Shown piece after piece: positions 1 to 5,878 of a stretch of DNA of 6,040 nucleotides. Below the pieces are notes generated by a model, which was not told the origin of the DNA, searched no databases, and saw only the letters and a list, made by a program, of their open reading frames with translations. Both the position numbers and the translations under genes were made by a program. Each line of letters starts with the position of its first letter. Position 1 is the stretch's first letter. Location of the stretch: NCBI GenBank assembly GCA_017517985.1, contig JAFWWX010000303.1, positions 1 through 6,040 of the forward strand, in the 5' to 3' direction. Origin of the DNA: Clostridia bacterium (GTDB taxonomy: Bacteria; Bacillota_A; Clostridia; Oscillospirales; CAG-382).

Positions 1-2300
1 CAGGCAACATTATCGTAAACGTTAATGACGGCGGTGAAATCACAACTCTTAAGACAAACTTTGAAAGTACTGAAGGTAAACTCGCAGGCGACTACGTAAT
101 CTACCTTAACGACGGTACAATCGGAACAGTTGAAGCATTCAACGGCGGTACTATCTCCGGAAATACAGTTCTTATCGTAGATGCAAACAACGCTGAAGTT
201 CCTGCAAATATAGCAGATCTTCAGAACCTCGTTTCCTTCACAGGTGACGGTGAAGTTGAATTTGACACAGCAAACGACAAGCTTGTTCTCATCCCCGGCG
301 AAACAGCAAAGTTTGTAAGAGTAACTAACGGCGATAATGCTGTAGTATATGATGTTGCAACAGGCGAGGAGGTTGAACTTCTTTCAGAAGGCGACCTCGC
401 AATTGACCTTGAAGCGGGCACAACAACAGTTGAATTCCTTGAAAAAGGTACAATTAAGCAGGCGTTTTATAAGACATATGGTACATACGATGTCAACAAT
501 ATGACATATACACTTGACCTTGTATTTACCGGCGCAAAGGTAAGCGCAGGCTCCTTCGGTTTCAGCTTCCCCGAAGAGTATATGACATTTACAGAGGTTT
601 ATGCAAACGCAGATGCAGGTATTGTGCTGGTACCCGAAGAAGGTTCTTTCAAGTCTCCTGTTTTTGCAAAGAGCGATAACTATTACGCAAATACCTGGAC
701 ACCGGAAGTGCTCGGTTACCTCGATGCTACCGAAGAAGAAATTCTCATAGCAACATTCGAGTTTACAATGGACAGAGAACAGAGGGAGGCGTTTGTTGAG
801 GAAATGCTCAATGTTAATGGTAAATTCGAGCAATATGTGAAACCTGACATTGACTTAACAGATGCAAAGAAGTACTACAGCATTGAGGAAGACGCATATC
901 TTGTAACTGCCGGCGAAGATATGGATATCGTTTATGTTCCGATTGAATATGTAAGCCACACAGAAGACCGAGAAATTGTTTCAGCAGAATACACCACCTA
1001 CGGTACATATACCCCTTCAACAGAGGAATACACAATTGATATTAAGGTAAAGGGCGGAAAGATTAACCTTGGTGCGTTTGGTCTCACATTCGATTCCGAT
1101 TATATGACATTCAATACCACAGATGAAGATGCAGTTGTTCTTGCAGACGGAATTGAAAGGTTTGCGGAACTGAACAACTCAGCTGATGGTTATGCATTTG
1201 TATATTATGCTTCTAATAACGATGGCTATATTGATGCAACGGACGAAGAAGTACTTATTGCAACAATCAAGGTTGGTATGGATGAAACTCAGAGAGAAGC
1301 ATTTGTAGACGCCGGTGCAACAATGGAAATTTTTGAGCCGGTTGCGAACGACATCATTACCCCATCGGAGCTTGCGAATTACTTTGACGGAGAAAATTAC
1401 ATCGTGTCTGTTTACGAAGATTCTCTTGACGAATACAAGGTAGCTGCAGAATACAAGACACACACAGACGAGGTATACGAAGAACCCGAAGTGTATACTG
1501 TTAAGCTCAGTGACCTTTCCGGAAAACAGGGCGAAACAGTAACTCTTACAGTATCCCTTGAAAACTATGAAAGTTTTTCAAGTACAGGTATGGGCGTGAA
1601 GGTTGCTTACGACAGCTCGGTTGTTGAGTTTGTTAGGGTTGTAGATTTCCAGAAGCCTTCAAGTATGCTCAATATGTGTAACAAGAGCGTTAACAGCGAC
1701 ACTCTAGCATATACATTCTCAGACGCGTCAAATGTAAGCCTTGATAACGCAGTTCTCTTTACAGCTGAGTTCAAGCTTATCGGTGAACCTGGCGAGTATG
1801 TTGATGTGTTCTCAATCACCGAGGCATACTATGCAGATGCAAATAATCAGGGTGTAGATTTTGCTACTCAGGTAGGAACTGTTACCATCGAAGCGGCTGT
1901 TGCTCCGGAACCCGAAACATACACAGTAACTTATTTAAGCGGCAAGGGCACAGCTCCCGAGGCGGTATCCGTCGAAGCAGGAACAACAATTACACTTTCT
2001 GCGCCTGAAGCATACACAGGATATGTATTCTACAACTGGACAGACGGCGTAAACACATATTTTGCCGGTGATGAATATGAAATCACAGGTGATGTAACAT
2101 TTACAGCGATTTGGTATCAGAAGGGCGATGTAAATATGAACGGATCTGTAAATGTAGCTGACGCAATATGGATCTTTGATTACATTTCAGACAAAAACGC
2201 ATTCGAAAATGATACACATCAGACAATAGCTGATATGAACAATAACGGCTCAATAAACATTGCCGATGCTATTGAAATATTTAATTACATCGCTTCTTGA
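1..2300 (+). CDS. Dockerin- and cohesin-containing extracellular protein (5' end missing)
   Basis: The frame is open from base 3 to the TGA at 2298-2300 and gives 765 visible residues; the N-terminus, and any signal peptide or enzyme domain, lies outside the window. The ATG at 501 is internal, because the frame continues upstream in the same composition. Visible order: beta-rich Gly/Thr/Asn/Asp sequence (residues 1-155); two related units starting YKTYGTY (156-329) and YTTYGTY (330-483), each with a cohesin-like core (AGSFGFSF / LGAFGLTF, then YMTF); a clearer cohesin-type domain (about 498-629, YDSSVVEF); a Listeria-Bacteroides/InlB B-type repeat (about 640-703, ending GDVTFTAIW); a type I dockerin (708-765). 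Dockerins bind cohesins through two calcium loops, so the protein probably joins or builds a surface complex. Adaptor scaffoldin, adhesin or large structural protein are all possible. No catalytic domain is visible. The architecture is solid; the cellular role is inference. Confidence 0.92.
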   Translation, partial: GNIIVNVNDGGEITTLKTNFESTEGKLAGDYVIYLNDGTIGTVEAFNGGTISGNTVLIVDANNAEVPANIADLQNLVSFTGDGEVEFDTANDKLVLIPGETAKFVRVTNGDNAVVYDVATGEEVELLSEGDLAIDLEAGTTTVEFLEKGTIKQAFYKTYGTYDVNNMTYTLDLVFTGAKVSAGSFGFSFPEEYMTFTEVYANADAGIVLVPEEGSFKSPVFAKSDNYYANTWTPEVLGYLDATEEEILIATFEFTMDREQREAFVEEMLNVNGKFEQYVKPDIDLTDAKKYYSIEEDAYLVTAGEDMDIVYVPIEYVSHTEDREIVSAEYTTYGTYTPSTEEYTIDIKVKGGKINLGAFGLTFDSDYMTFNTTDEDAVVLADGIERFAELNNSADGYAFVYYASNNDGYIDATDEEVLIATIKVGMDETQREAFVDAGATMEIFEPVANDIITPSELANYFDGENYIVSVYEDSLDEYKVAAEYKTHTDEVYEEPEVYTVKLSDLSGKQGETVTLTVSLENYESFSSTGMGVKVAYDSSVVEFVRVVDFQKPSSMLNMCNKSVNSDTLAYTFSDASNVSLDNAVLFTAEFKLIGEPGEYVDVFSITEAYYADANNQGVDFATQVGTVTIEAAVAPEPETYTVTYLSGKGTAPEAVSVEAGTTITLSAPEAYTGYVFYNWTDGVNTYFAGDEYEITGDVTFTAIWYQKGDVNMNGSVNVADAIWIFDYISDKNAFENDTHQTIADMNNNGSINIADAIEIFNYIAS
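468..1451 (+). repeat. Two tandem cohesin-like units inside the dockerin protein
   Basis: Two in-frame units follow each other: 468-989 (174 codons) and 990-1451 (154 codons). Both open with Y(K/T)TYGTY, continue with a YT(L/I)D strand, a (S/L)GAFG-type turn and YMTF, and share a later block of the form GY(L/I)DAT(E/D)EE(I/V)LIAT followed by M-D-x-x-QREAFV. A third YKTHT start at 1452 leads directly into the clearer cohesin domain, which suggests repeated duplication of one module. The likeness to cohesin folds rests on strand pattern and spacing and was not tested by alignment. Confidence 0.75.
1494..1889 (+). other. Cohesin-type domain
   Basis: Residues about 498-629 of the visible protein (132 residues, close to the usual cohesin size). 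The domain starts YTVKLSDLSGKQGETVTL, has the typical strand VKVAYDSSVVEF and ends in the strand VGTVTI. Cohesins normally bind dockerins, so a cohesin and a dockerin in one chain fits an adaptor role. Cohesin-fold domains also occur in non-cellulosomal surface proteins, so binding is not proven. Confidence 0.7.
1920..2111 (+). other. Listeria-Bacteroides (InlB B-type) repeat
   Basis: Residues about 640-703: YTVTYLSGKG, a central TGYVFYNWTDG block and the closing GDVTFTAIW. This matches the PF09479-like pattern, a small beta-grasp-type extracellular module often placed between other surface domains. Here it separates the cohesin-type domain from the dockerin and may act as a spacer. Confidence 0.75.
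2124..2297 (+). other. C-terminal type I dockerin
   Basis: Residues 708-765 carry two F-hand repeats. Loop 1 is GDVNMNGSVNVADA, with ligands at D709, N711, N713, N717 and D720. Loop 2 is ADMNNNGSINIADA, with D744, N746, N748, N752 and D755. Each is followed by a helix (IWIFDYI and IEIFNYI). Both loops are intact, so a working calcium-dependent cohesin partner is expected. The two helices are nearly alike, as is usual for dockerins able to bind in either of two orientations. Confidence 0.93.
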
Positions 2301-2463
2301 TAAACAAGCAGTGGTGATTATCTAAACAGATATGATAATAAAATGCGGTGTCCTTGATTTTTAAAACTGAAAAAATAAGATATGTAACAGCAGTTGATAT
2401 TATATTTGTAAAGTATATTTATATCGAATAAAGATAAGTGTACTGATTTTCACAACATAAACA

Positions 2464-2499
2464 AGAGTGTTGGAGAGAAGAAATTCTCTCCAACACTTT
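2464..2499 (+). terminator. Hairpin terminator after the dockerin gene
   Basis: A perfect 13-bp stem, GTGTTGGAGAGAA (2467-2479) with its complement (2484-2496), is closed by a GAAA tetraloop and can be extended outward by A-T and G-T pairs. Only a short TTT then C follows, so it is a strong hairpin with a weak U-tract. It lies 163 bases after the stop codon. Confidence 0.75.
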
Positions 2500-2590
2500 C
2501 GTTATACAATAAAACACCACTGCTCCTTTTAAAATAAAATGATTACTGTCATATATATATTGACTATAAAATAGTTTTAAACAAAAAACA

Positions 2591-2619
2591 TTGACAACAG
2601 TTTTTTGCTGTGATATACT
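2591..2619 (+). promoter_or_regulatory. Sigma-A promoter of the UPF0291 gene
   Basis: TTGACA (2591-2596), a 17-base spacer and TATACT (2614-2619), preceded by TGA at 2611-2613 as an extended -10. Transcription should start near 2626, giving a leader of about 22 bases. No Gram-positive LexA-type box (GAAC-N4-GTTC) is seen near it. Confidence 0.9.
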
Positions 2620-2647
2620 TTATAAAAACCACAAAACGGAGACGAAA

Positions 2648-2854
2648 ATGATAAAAGAAAAGATAGACAGGATAAATGAACTTGCAAAAAAATCAAAAAG
2701 CGGGCAGGGGTTGACAGAAGAGGAGAAGGCTGAGCAGAAGGAACTTCGTGACGAATACATCCGTGAATACCGTGCTCAGTTTACCGGTATTATGGAAAAC
2801 ACCTATATTCAAAGACCTGACGGAACAAAGGAAAAAATTGAGAAAAAGAAATAA
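2648..2854 (+). CDS. UPF0291 / DUF896 family protein (YnzC-like)
   Basis: This 68-residue, highly charged protein opens [18 protein letters not shown] and continues [19 protein letters not shown], the hallmark of the DUF896/UPF0291 family. Known members are small cytoplasmic helical proteins without an assigned reaction; the Bacillus subtilis member YnzC sits beside SOS gene yneA. The start is the ATG at 2648, placed after GGAG at 2638-2641 and about 22 bases after the predicted transcription start. A longer in-frame reading from the TTG at 2591 is ruled out because that TTG is part of the -35 box. The last residues (EKIEKKK) are a basic tail. The gene stands alone, with its own promoter, and converges on the minus-strand pair; no yneA/yneB-like neighbour is present. 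Family call firm, function unknown. Confidence 0.93.
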   Translation: MIKEKIDRINELAKKSKSGQGLTEEEKAEQKELRDEYIREYRAQFTGIMENTYIQRPDGTKEKIEKKK

Positions 2855-2934
2855 CACGATTTTAAGATGCAGTTTGATGTAGTTTTTCAGACTGTGTACA
2901 ATTGGGTTTTACACTTTTAAAGCAACAGCATACA

Positions 2935-2962
2935 AAAAGAGAGCCGGGAATATCCCGGCTCT
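2935..2962 (-). terminator. Terminator of the AEC permease / hemolysin III unit
   Basis: A 10-bp perfect stem AGAGCCGGGA (2940-2949) pairs with TCCCGGCTCT (2953-2962) around an ATA loop. Read on the minus strand the stem is followed by CTTTTTG, a good U-tract. It starts 19 bases after the stop of the hemolysin III gene. No T-run follows on the plus strand, so it is mainly directed at the leftward unit, although the hairpin could also slow transcription from the UPF0291 gene. Confidence 0.88.
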
Positions 2963-2980
2963 GAGTATTATATATTAAAA

Positions 2981-3670
2981 TTATCTCATTACTACATAGA
3001 AGAATACTCCGAAGAAATGCAACACCGTTCCGAATACAACAAAGATATGGAAAACAGAGTGCATATATCTTAAGCCTTTTTTGTGTCCTACGCTGTAGAG
3101 TATAGCACCGATTGAATAGGAAACGCCTCCGAGAATTATATAAAGGAAGCCTATGGGAGTGATTGCTGCAATAAGCGTTTTGAGGGTGAAAATTGCACAC
3201 CAGCCGATAACAAGATAGCAAATCATCGAGAACTTTGAGTATTTCTTTATGTCAATAGCATTAAGAACAATTCCGAGCGCCGATGCACCCCATACAAAAC
3301 CGAAAACTGTCCAGGCAACAACCGGATTTATTTCGCGCATCGCCGAAAGCGTGATAGGAGTATATGTTCCCGCGATAAGCACGAAGATTACACAATGGTC
3401 TACAATCTGCATAACCTTTTTTGCAATATCAGCCTTTGGTGTAATGTCGTGGTATACACTTGAGATTGTATAAAGAATAATTACCGAGAAGCCGTATATA
3501 AATGAGCCGACTACCTTATATGCATCGTGGGCAAGAAATGAAAACACTACGCACAGTGTTAGTGCTGCCGCACCCAGCGCACCTCCTACGATGTGGGAAA
3601 CCATATTGAATATTTCCTCGCCTTTGGTATAGCTCGGAAGTTTTCTGTCTTTAAGAGCTGTTCTTGTCAT
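2981..3670 (-). CDS. Hemolysin III / TrhA family membrane protein (PAQR superfamily)
   Basis: Multi-pass membrane protein of the hemolysin III (COG1272, PF03006) family, 229 residues from the chosen start, normal for the family. Family hallmarks, numbered from that start: HIVGG near residue 26, SSVYHD (S70, S71, H74), VDHCVIF (D92, H93), GTYTP, and the C-terminal HSVFH...LH (H204, H208, H218). In related PAQR proteins such His/Asp residues bind a metal, so an intact zinc site is likely. About seven hydrophobic segments fit. TrhA-type proteins are linked to membrane fluidity; the haemolytic label is historical. The start at 3670 (MTRTALKDRKLPSYTKGEE) fits my memory of relatives and lies 12 bases after AAAGGA. 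The upstream ATG at 3682 touches that ribosome site directly and is less likely. Second gene of a unit with the AEC permease. Confidence 0.93.
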   Translation of the reverse strand: MTRTALKDRKLPSYTKGEEIFNMVSHIVGGALGAAALTLCVVFSFLAHDAYKVVGSFIYGFSVIILYTISSVYHDITPKADIAKKVMQIVDHCVIFVLIAGTYTPITLSAMREINPVVAWTVFGFVWGASALGIVLNAIDIKKYSKFSMICYLVIGWCAIFTLKTLIAAITPIGFLYIILGGVSYSIGAILYSVGHKKGLRYMHSVFHIFVVFGTVLHFFGVFFYVVMR

Positions 3671-3713
3671 ACCATTTACCATTCCTTTCGTATTTTGTCT
3701 TTTAAAAATTCGG

Positions 3714-4685
3714 CTACGCCATTACAAGTGGTCCGAATACATTTGATGCAATAATCATTATTGTGGGGATTGTGACAACGGAAAACAAAGTGGAAACACT
3801 TACCGTCTTTGCTGCAAGAAGCTTATCCGCATTGTAGTAGTCCGCCATAATTGCCGTGTTGCTTGCCGCCGGCATAGAACACATTGTTACAAGAAGATAT
3901 GCAAACATATTTGGAAGCTGCATAAGCTCTACAATTAAAAACTGTGAAACAAAAATCATAGCTACAGGGAAAAGTATAAGCTTCAGTGCCATATACCAGA
4001 AAATGATTTTATCCCTAAATACCGATAGCATATCAAGCTCGCAGAAAAGACTTCCTACGATAAGCATTGAAAGCGGGAAGGTCATATTTCCTATAAGGTT
4101 CATTCCCTCGCCAATGAATACCGGGATTTTTATTTCCAGCATAAAGAACACAAAGCCTAATATTGCAGAGATAAAGCTGGGATTTAAAAAGATCTTTCTG
4201 AACATTGTTCTGCCGTCAAGCCCTTTGCCGTCGTTCATTAGCACAACACCGTAGCTCCAGCAGAAGATATTGAAGAAAAGTGTAAAGAATACCCCATAAA
4301 AAAGTCCGAGCTCATCTCCAAGAAATGCCTGGAGAACAGGGTAACCGAGAAATCCGCAGTTTGCAAATATCATTGCAAAGCTGTATATCTTTTCCTTTGA
4401 ACGAGTCTTTTCAAACCTGAAGGAAACTGTGCCGATAATTGCTGTGAGTATGTGCATAAACACGGAAAGACCAAGGATTATAAAGCTGTTTCTCACAAGA
4501 GCCGGTTCAAACTCTTTCTGCATAGCGCATATAACAAGAAAGGGGTTTGTGATATTCACGAGCATCGCAGACATAGCACTCGTTGACTTTTTGTCCAGTA
4601 CGCCTGCCTTTCTCAACACCACACCCATTATCATTATAAAAAACAGATTTATTACCTTTGATGCTACCTCTGCCGTAATTGACAT
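3714..4685 (-). CDS. AEC family transporter (auxin efflux carrier-like permease)
   Basis: A 323-residue inner-membrane permease of the AEC family (PF03547), the normal length, with about ten hydrophobic segments in two halves. Visible family motifs: NITNPFLV (44-51) in the first half, FANCGFLGYPVL (107-118), LNPSFISAILGF (167-178), TFPLSMLIVGS (202-212) and the conserved MPAASNTAIMADYYNAD (271-287) near the end. Bacterial members export or exchange small organic anions such as malate or malonate; the substrate cannot be read from this sequence. The ATG at 4685 has a full GGAGG 5 bases upstream. It is the first gene of a leftward unit: the hemolysin III start follows 43 bases after its TAG stop, with no terminator between. 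A -10 (TATAAT) lies about 60 bases upstream. Confidence 0.95.
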   Translation of the reverse strand: MSITAEVASKVINLFFIMIMGVVLRKAGVLDKKSTSAMSAMLVNITNPFLVICAMQKEFEPALVRNSFIILGLSVFMHILTAIIGTVSFRFEKTRSKEKIYSFAMIFANCGFLGYPVLQAFLGDELGLFYGVFFTLFFNIFCWSYGVVLMNDGKGLDGRTMFRKIFLNPSFISAILGFVFFMLEIKIPVFIGEGMNLIGNMTFPLSMLIVGSLFCELDMLSVFRDKIIFWYMALKLILFPVAMIFVSQFLIVELMQLPNMFAYLLVTMCSMPAASNTAIMADYYNADKLLAAKTVSVSTLFSVVTIPTIMIIASNVFGPLVMA

Positions 4686-4741
4686 TTATACCTCCGATAA
4701 TTCCGTGTTTGTGTCACAATGTTTTTTTCTGACTTTATAAT

Positions 4742-4768
4742 ATTATACCTTTAAAGAGGAAAATTCAA
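4742..4768 (-). promoter_or_regulatory. Putative promoter of the AEC permease / hemolysin III unit
   Basis: On the minus strand TATAAT (plus coordinates 4742-4747) is a perfect -10 box. The best -35 is TTGAAT (4763-4768) at a short 15-base spacing, so the -35 is uncertain. Transcription would start near 4735 and give a leader of about 50 bases ending in GGAGG (4691-4695). Confidence 0.5.
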
Positions 4769-4998
4769 GCACATTTTGAAAATATTTTTATACATAACGG
4801 AATTTTTTAATTTACTTAACAACGACACTGTTTATAACGGCTATTTTGGATAAAGAATATTTTTTGTTTAGAATAATTATATTGCAAACAAGAAATAATG
4901 AAATTGGGGTAAAGAAGGGGGAATCAAGCCACTATATACCAAAAAGCAGACTTCGACCGCTGAAAATACAGCCATTTTTACAAATTTATAAAAAACTC

Positions 4999-5027
4999 TT
5001 GACAAAACCTTTTCTTTGTGGTAGAAT
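4999..5027 (+). promoter_or_regulatory. Sigma-A promoter of tRNA-Lys
   Basis: TTGACA (4999-5004), a 17-base spacer and TAGAAT (5022-5027), with TGG immediately before it as an extended -10. The predicted start near 5034 gives a 5' leader of about 34 bases to be removed by RNase P. Confidence 0.88.
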
Positions 5028-5067
5028 AACAAAGCGGTTTTAGAAAGCTGTATTAAAATATTAATAA

Positions 5068-5143
5068 GATTCACTAGCTCAGTCGGTAGAGCACTTGACT
5101 TTTAATCAAGGGGTCCGGAGTTCGAATCTCCGGTGAGTCACCA
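5068..5143 (+). tRNA. tRNA-Lys (anticodon TTT)
   Basis: A 76-base cloverleaf. The acceptor arm GATTCAC pairs with GTGAGTC (one G-U), followed by discriminator A and an encoded CCA at 5141-5143. The anticodon stem CTTGA/TCAAG encloses the loop CTTTTAA with anticodon TTT at 5101-5103. The T arm CGGAG-TTCGAAT-CTCCG is perfect. It has its own promoter upstream and an intrinsic terminator 2 bases after CCA, so it is a single-gene transcript. Full sequence and pairing suggest a functional tRNA decoding AAA and, by wobble, AAG. Confidence 0.98.
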
Positions 5144-5145
5144 GT

Positions 5146-5177
5146 AAAAAAGCATCGACTTATGTCGGTGCTTTTTT
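5146..5177 (+). terminator. Intrinsic terminator of tRNA-Lys
   Basis: A run of A (5146-5151), the stem GCATCGAC / GTCGGTGC (one T-G pair) with loop TTAT, then TTTTTT (5172-5177). The A-run pairs with the T-run and lengthens the stem, so it could work in both directions. It is also the first element of the repeat unit described below. Confidence 0.93.
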
Positions 5178-5350
5178 CAATGAATTGCCTGGCGGCATAA
5201 ATTGAAATCTACGATTTCATGAATTGAGCCTTATGGCTCATAAATTGCACTTCGTGCATTAAGCGTTTGCAGAGCAAACGGGCAATTCAATTCATGGTGC
5301 GAAGCAACAATTCATGGCGAAGCCAATTCATGACAACGGAGTTGTTGTCA
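5178..5350. repeat. Hairpin array with CATGAATTG / CAATTCATG linkers (copy 1)
   Basis: Small hairpins in order: TGCC/GGCA (5186-5197); TGAAATC/GATTTCA (5203-5219); TGAGCC/GGCTCA with loop TTAT (5225-5240); TGCAC-TTC-GTGCA (5246-5258); CGTTTGC-AGA-GCAAACG (5264-5280); TGC-GAA-GCA (5298-5306); TGGC-GAA-GCCA (5315-5325); TGACAAC/GTTGTCA (5331-5350). Linkers in the left half read CAT(A/G)AATTG (5196, 5218, 5239) and in the right half CAATTCATG (5288, 5308, 5324), which is the reverse complement. Function unknown. Copy 2 has the same plan at 5394-5557 with some stems damaged. Confidence 0.85.
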
Positions 5351-5367
5351 AATCATTAAAACAATCT

Positions 5368-5393
5368 GCATCGGCTTATGTCGGTGCTTTTTT
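5368..5393 (+). terminator. Second copy of the tRNA-type terminator
   Basis: Stem GCATCGGC / GTCGGTGC with loop TTAT, then TTTTTT (5388-5393). Compared with the first copy, A to G at 5374 changes an A-T pair to G-T, so folding is kept. The A-run before the stem is absent. No gene lies directly upstream, so its presence is explained by duplication of the unit. Confidence 0.8.
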
Positions 5394-5608
5394 CAATGAA
5401 TTGCCTGGCGGCATAAATTGAAATCTGCGGTTTTCTGAATTGAGCCTTATAGCTCATAAATTGCACTTCGTGCATTAAGCGTTTGCAGAGCAAACGGGCA
5501 ATTCAATTCATGGTGCGAAGCAACAATTCATGGCGAAGCCAATTCATGACAACGAAGCTGTCAATTTATTAAAACAAACGGCATCTAAATCGTTTGCATC
5601 TTCCAGGG

Positions 5609-5635
5609 AAAAGACATCTTCGAATGTCTTTTTTT
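5609..5635 (+). terminator. Third intrinsic terminator at the end of the repeat region
   Basis: Stem AAAAGACAT (5609-5617) with ATGTCTTTT (5624-5632), loop CTTCGA, followed by T to 5635. Unrelated in stem sequence to the first two. It closes the repeat region and insulates the promoter at 5664. Confidence 0.82.
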
Positions 5636-5663
5636 GCGTGGCTTGGAAATTTACAAATTTTCA

Positions 5664-5692
5664 TTGATTAAGCTGTCCCTTTGTGATACAAT
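5664..5692 (+). promoter_or_regulatory. Sigma-A-type promoter with extended -10
   Basis: TTGATT (5664-5669), a 17-base spacer and TACAAT (5687-5692), directly preceded by TGA as an extended -10. Transcription would start near 5699 and read into the foldable leader and the 15-codon ORF. Confidence 0.7.
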
Positions 5693-5709
5693 AGGATGAA
5701 TTTGAATAT

Positions 5710-5788
5710 GCGGTTTGGATACCAAAAACATCACTTTCAAAAATGGTGCGAGATTGGTGCGAGGAGGAAGAAAAACCTCGCAGACCGC
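5710..5788 (+). promoter_or_regulatory. Foldable leader RNA between promoter and tiny ORF
   Basis: GCGGTTTG (5710-5717) can pair with CAGACCGC (5781-5788) with one wobble, enclosing an inner stem TGCGAGG (5758-5764) with CCTCGCA (5776-5782). The two stems share bases 5781-5782, so they could stack or compete. No known riboswitch class is recognised. Confidence 0.4.
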
Positions 5789-5812
5789 CTGAAATAAAGG
5801 AGATAAAAAAAG

Positions 5813-5860
5813 ATGAAACTCGGTATAGTAATCTATACCCCTATTTTCATTTCTCTATAA
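5813..5860 (+). CDS. Candidate 15-residue leader peptide
   Basis: ATG at 5813, stop TAA at 5858-5860, product MKLGIVIYTPIFISL: one hydrophobic stretch after a single Lys. The ribosome site AAGGAGA (5797-5803) is strong and well spaced (9 bases), and the upstream promoter at 5664 would transcribe it. It contains a 7-bp hairpin (GGTATAG/CTATACC, 5822-5839) and is followed by a weak terminator. It could be a leader peptide of an attenuator, a small hydrophobic peptide, or chance. No family is recognised. Confidence 0.3.
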   Translation: MKLGIVIYTPIFISL

Positions 5861-5878
5861 ATCTCCATAAAAGTCGAT

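Larger units (their letters stand above)
2301..2647. other. Intergenic stretch between dockerin gene and UPF0291 gene
   Basis: No convincing gene is seen. It holds the hairpin terminator at 2464-2499, a 10-bp inverted repeat at its outer ends (2307-2316 and 2515-2524) and the promoter of the next gene (2591-2619). The 163 bases between the stop codon and the hairpin are AT-rich and otherwise featureless, a long 3' leader for a simple terminator. Confidence 0.7.
4686..5067. other. Divergent intergenic region between AEC permease and tRNA-Lys
   Basis: Contains outward-facing signals only: the leftward promoter and ribosome site of the permease (4691-4768), a short dyad at 4709-4719, and the rightward tRNA promoter (4999-5027). 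The rest, about 4770-4998, is AT-rich, and I see no gene or clear structure in it. Confidence 0.75.
5152..5580 (+). repeat. Two tandem copies of a terminator-plus-hairpin unit (216 and 213 bp)
   Basis: Copy 1 is 5152-5367 and copy 2 is 5368-5580. Over the first 180 or so bases they differ at about six positions: A5158/G5374, four changes around 5211-5219, and G5235/A5451. The last 35 bases differ more and include a 3-base gap. A third GCATC start at 5581 is not followed by the unit. Each copy opens with the same terminator hairpin and T-run and then carries seven or eight short hairpins. The near-identity suggests recent tandem duplication. Confidence 0.93.
5144..5635. other. Non-coding repeat stretch downstream of tRNA-Lys
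   Basis: No coding gene is seen. The stretch consists of the tRNA terminator, two tandem copies of a hairpin-rich unit (5152-5367 and 5368-5580), a second copy of the terminator at the joint, and a third, different terminator at 5609-5635. Confidence 0.85.

Noticed and set aside
384..1819. Minus-strand frames opposite the dockerin gene
   Set aside because: The plus-strand frame is continuous with recognisable domains; the Cys-rich antisense readings reflect its codon use.
501..2300. A separate gene starting at the ATG at 501
   Set aside because: The same frame is open without stop from base 3 with the same codon and amino-acid style, there is no ribosome site before 501, and the ATG falls inside the first cohesin-like unit.
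2394..2500. Small RNA gene ending at the 2464-2499 hairpin
   Set aside because: TTGATA at 2394 lacks a well-spaced -10 box, so no convincing promoter supports an independent transcript.
2591..2647. N-terminal extension of the UPF0291 protein from TTG at 2591
   Set aside because: That TTG is the -35 hexamer of the gene's own promoter; the ATG at 2648 has the ribosome site and starts the family-typical sequence.
3249..4740. Plus-strand frames opposite the hemolysin III and AEC permease genes
   Set aside because: They are antisense shadows of two clearly recognised minus-strand membrane proteins and have no family features.
4846..5074. Overlapping 65-codon frames on both strands upstream of tRNA-Lys
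   Set aside because: They run through the tRNA promoter and leader, lack ribosome sites, and their sequences resemble translated AT-rich intergenic DNA.
5152..5580. CRISPR array
   Set aside because: There are only two long, nearly adjacent copies with no unique spacers and no cas genes; the internal palindromes and linkers explain the repetition.
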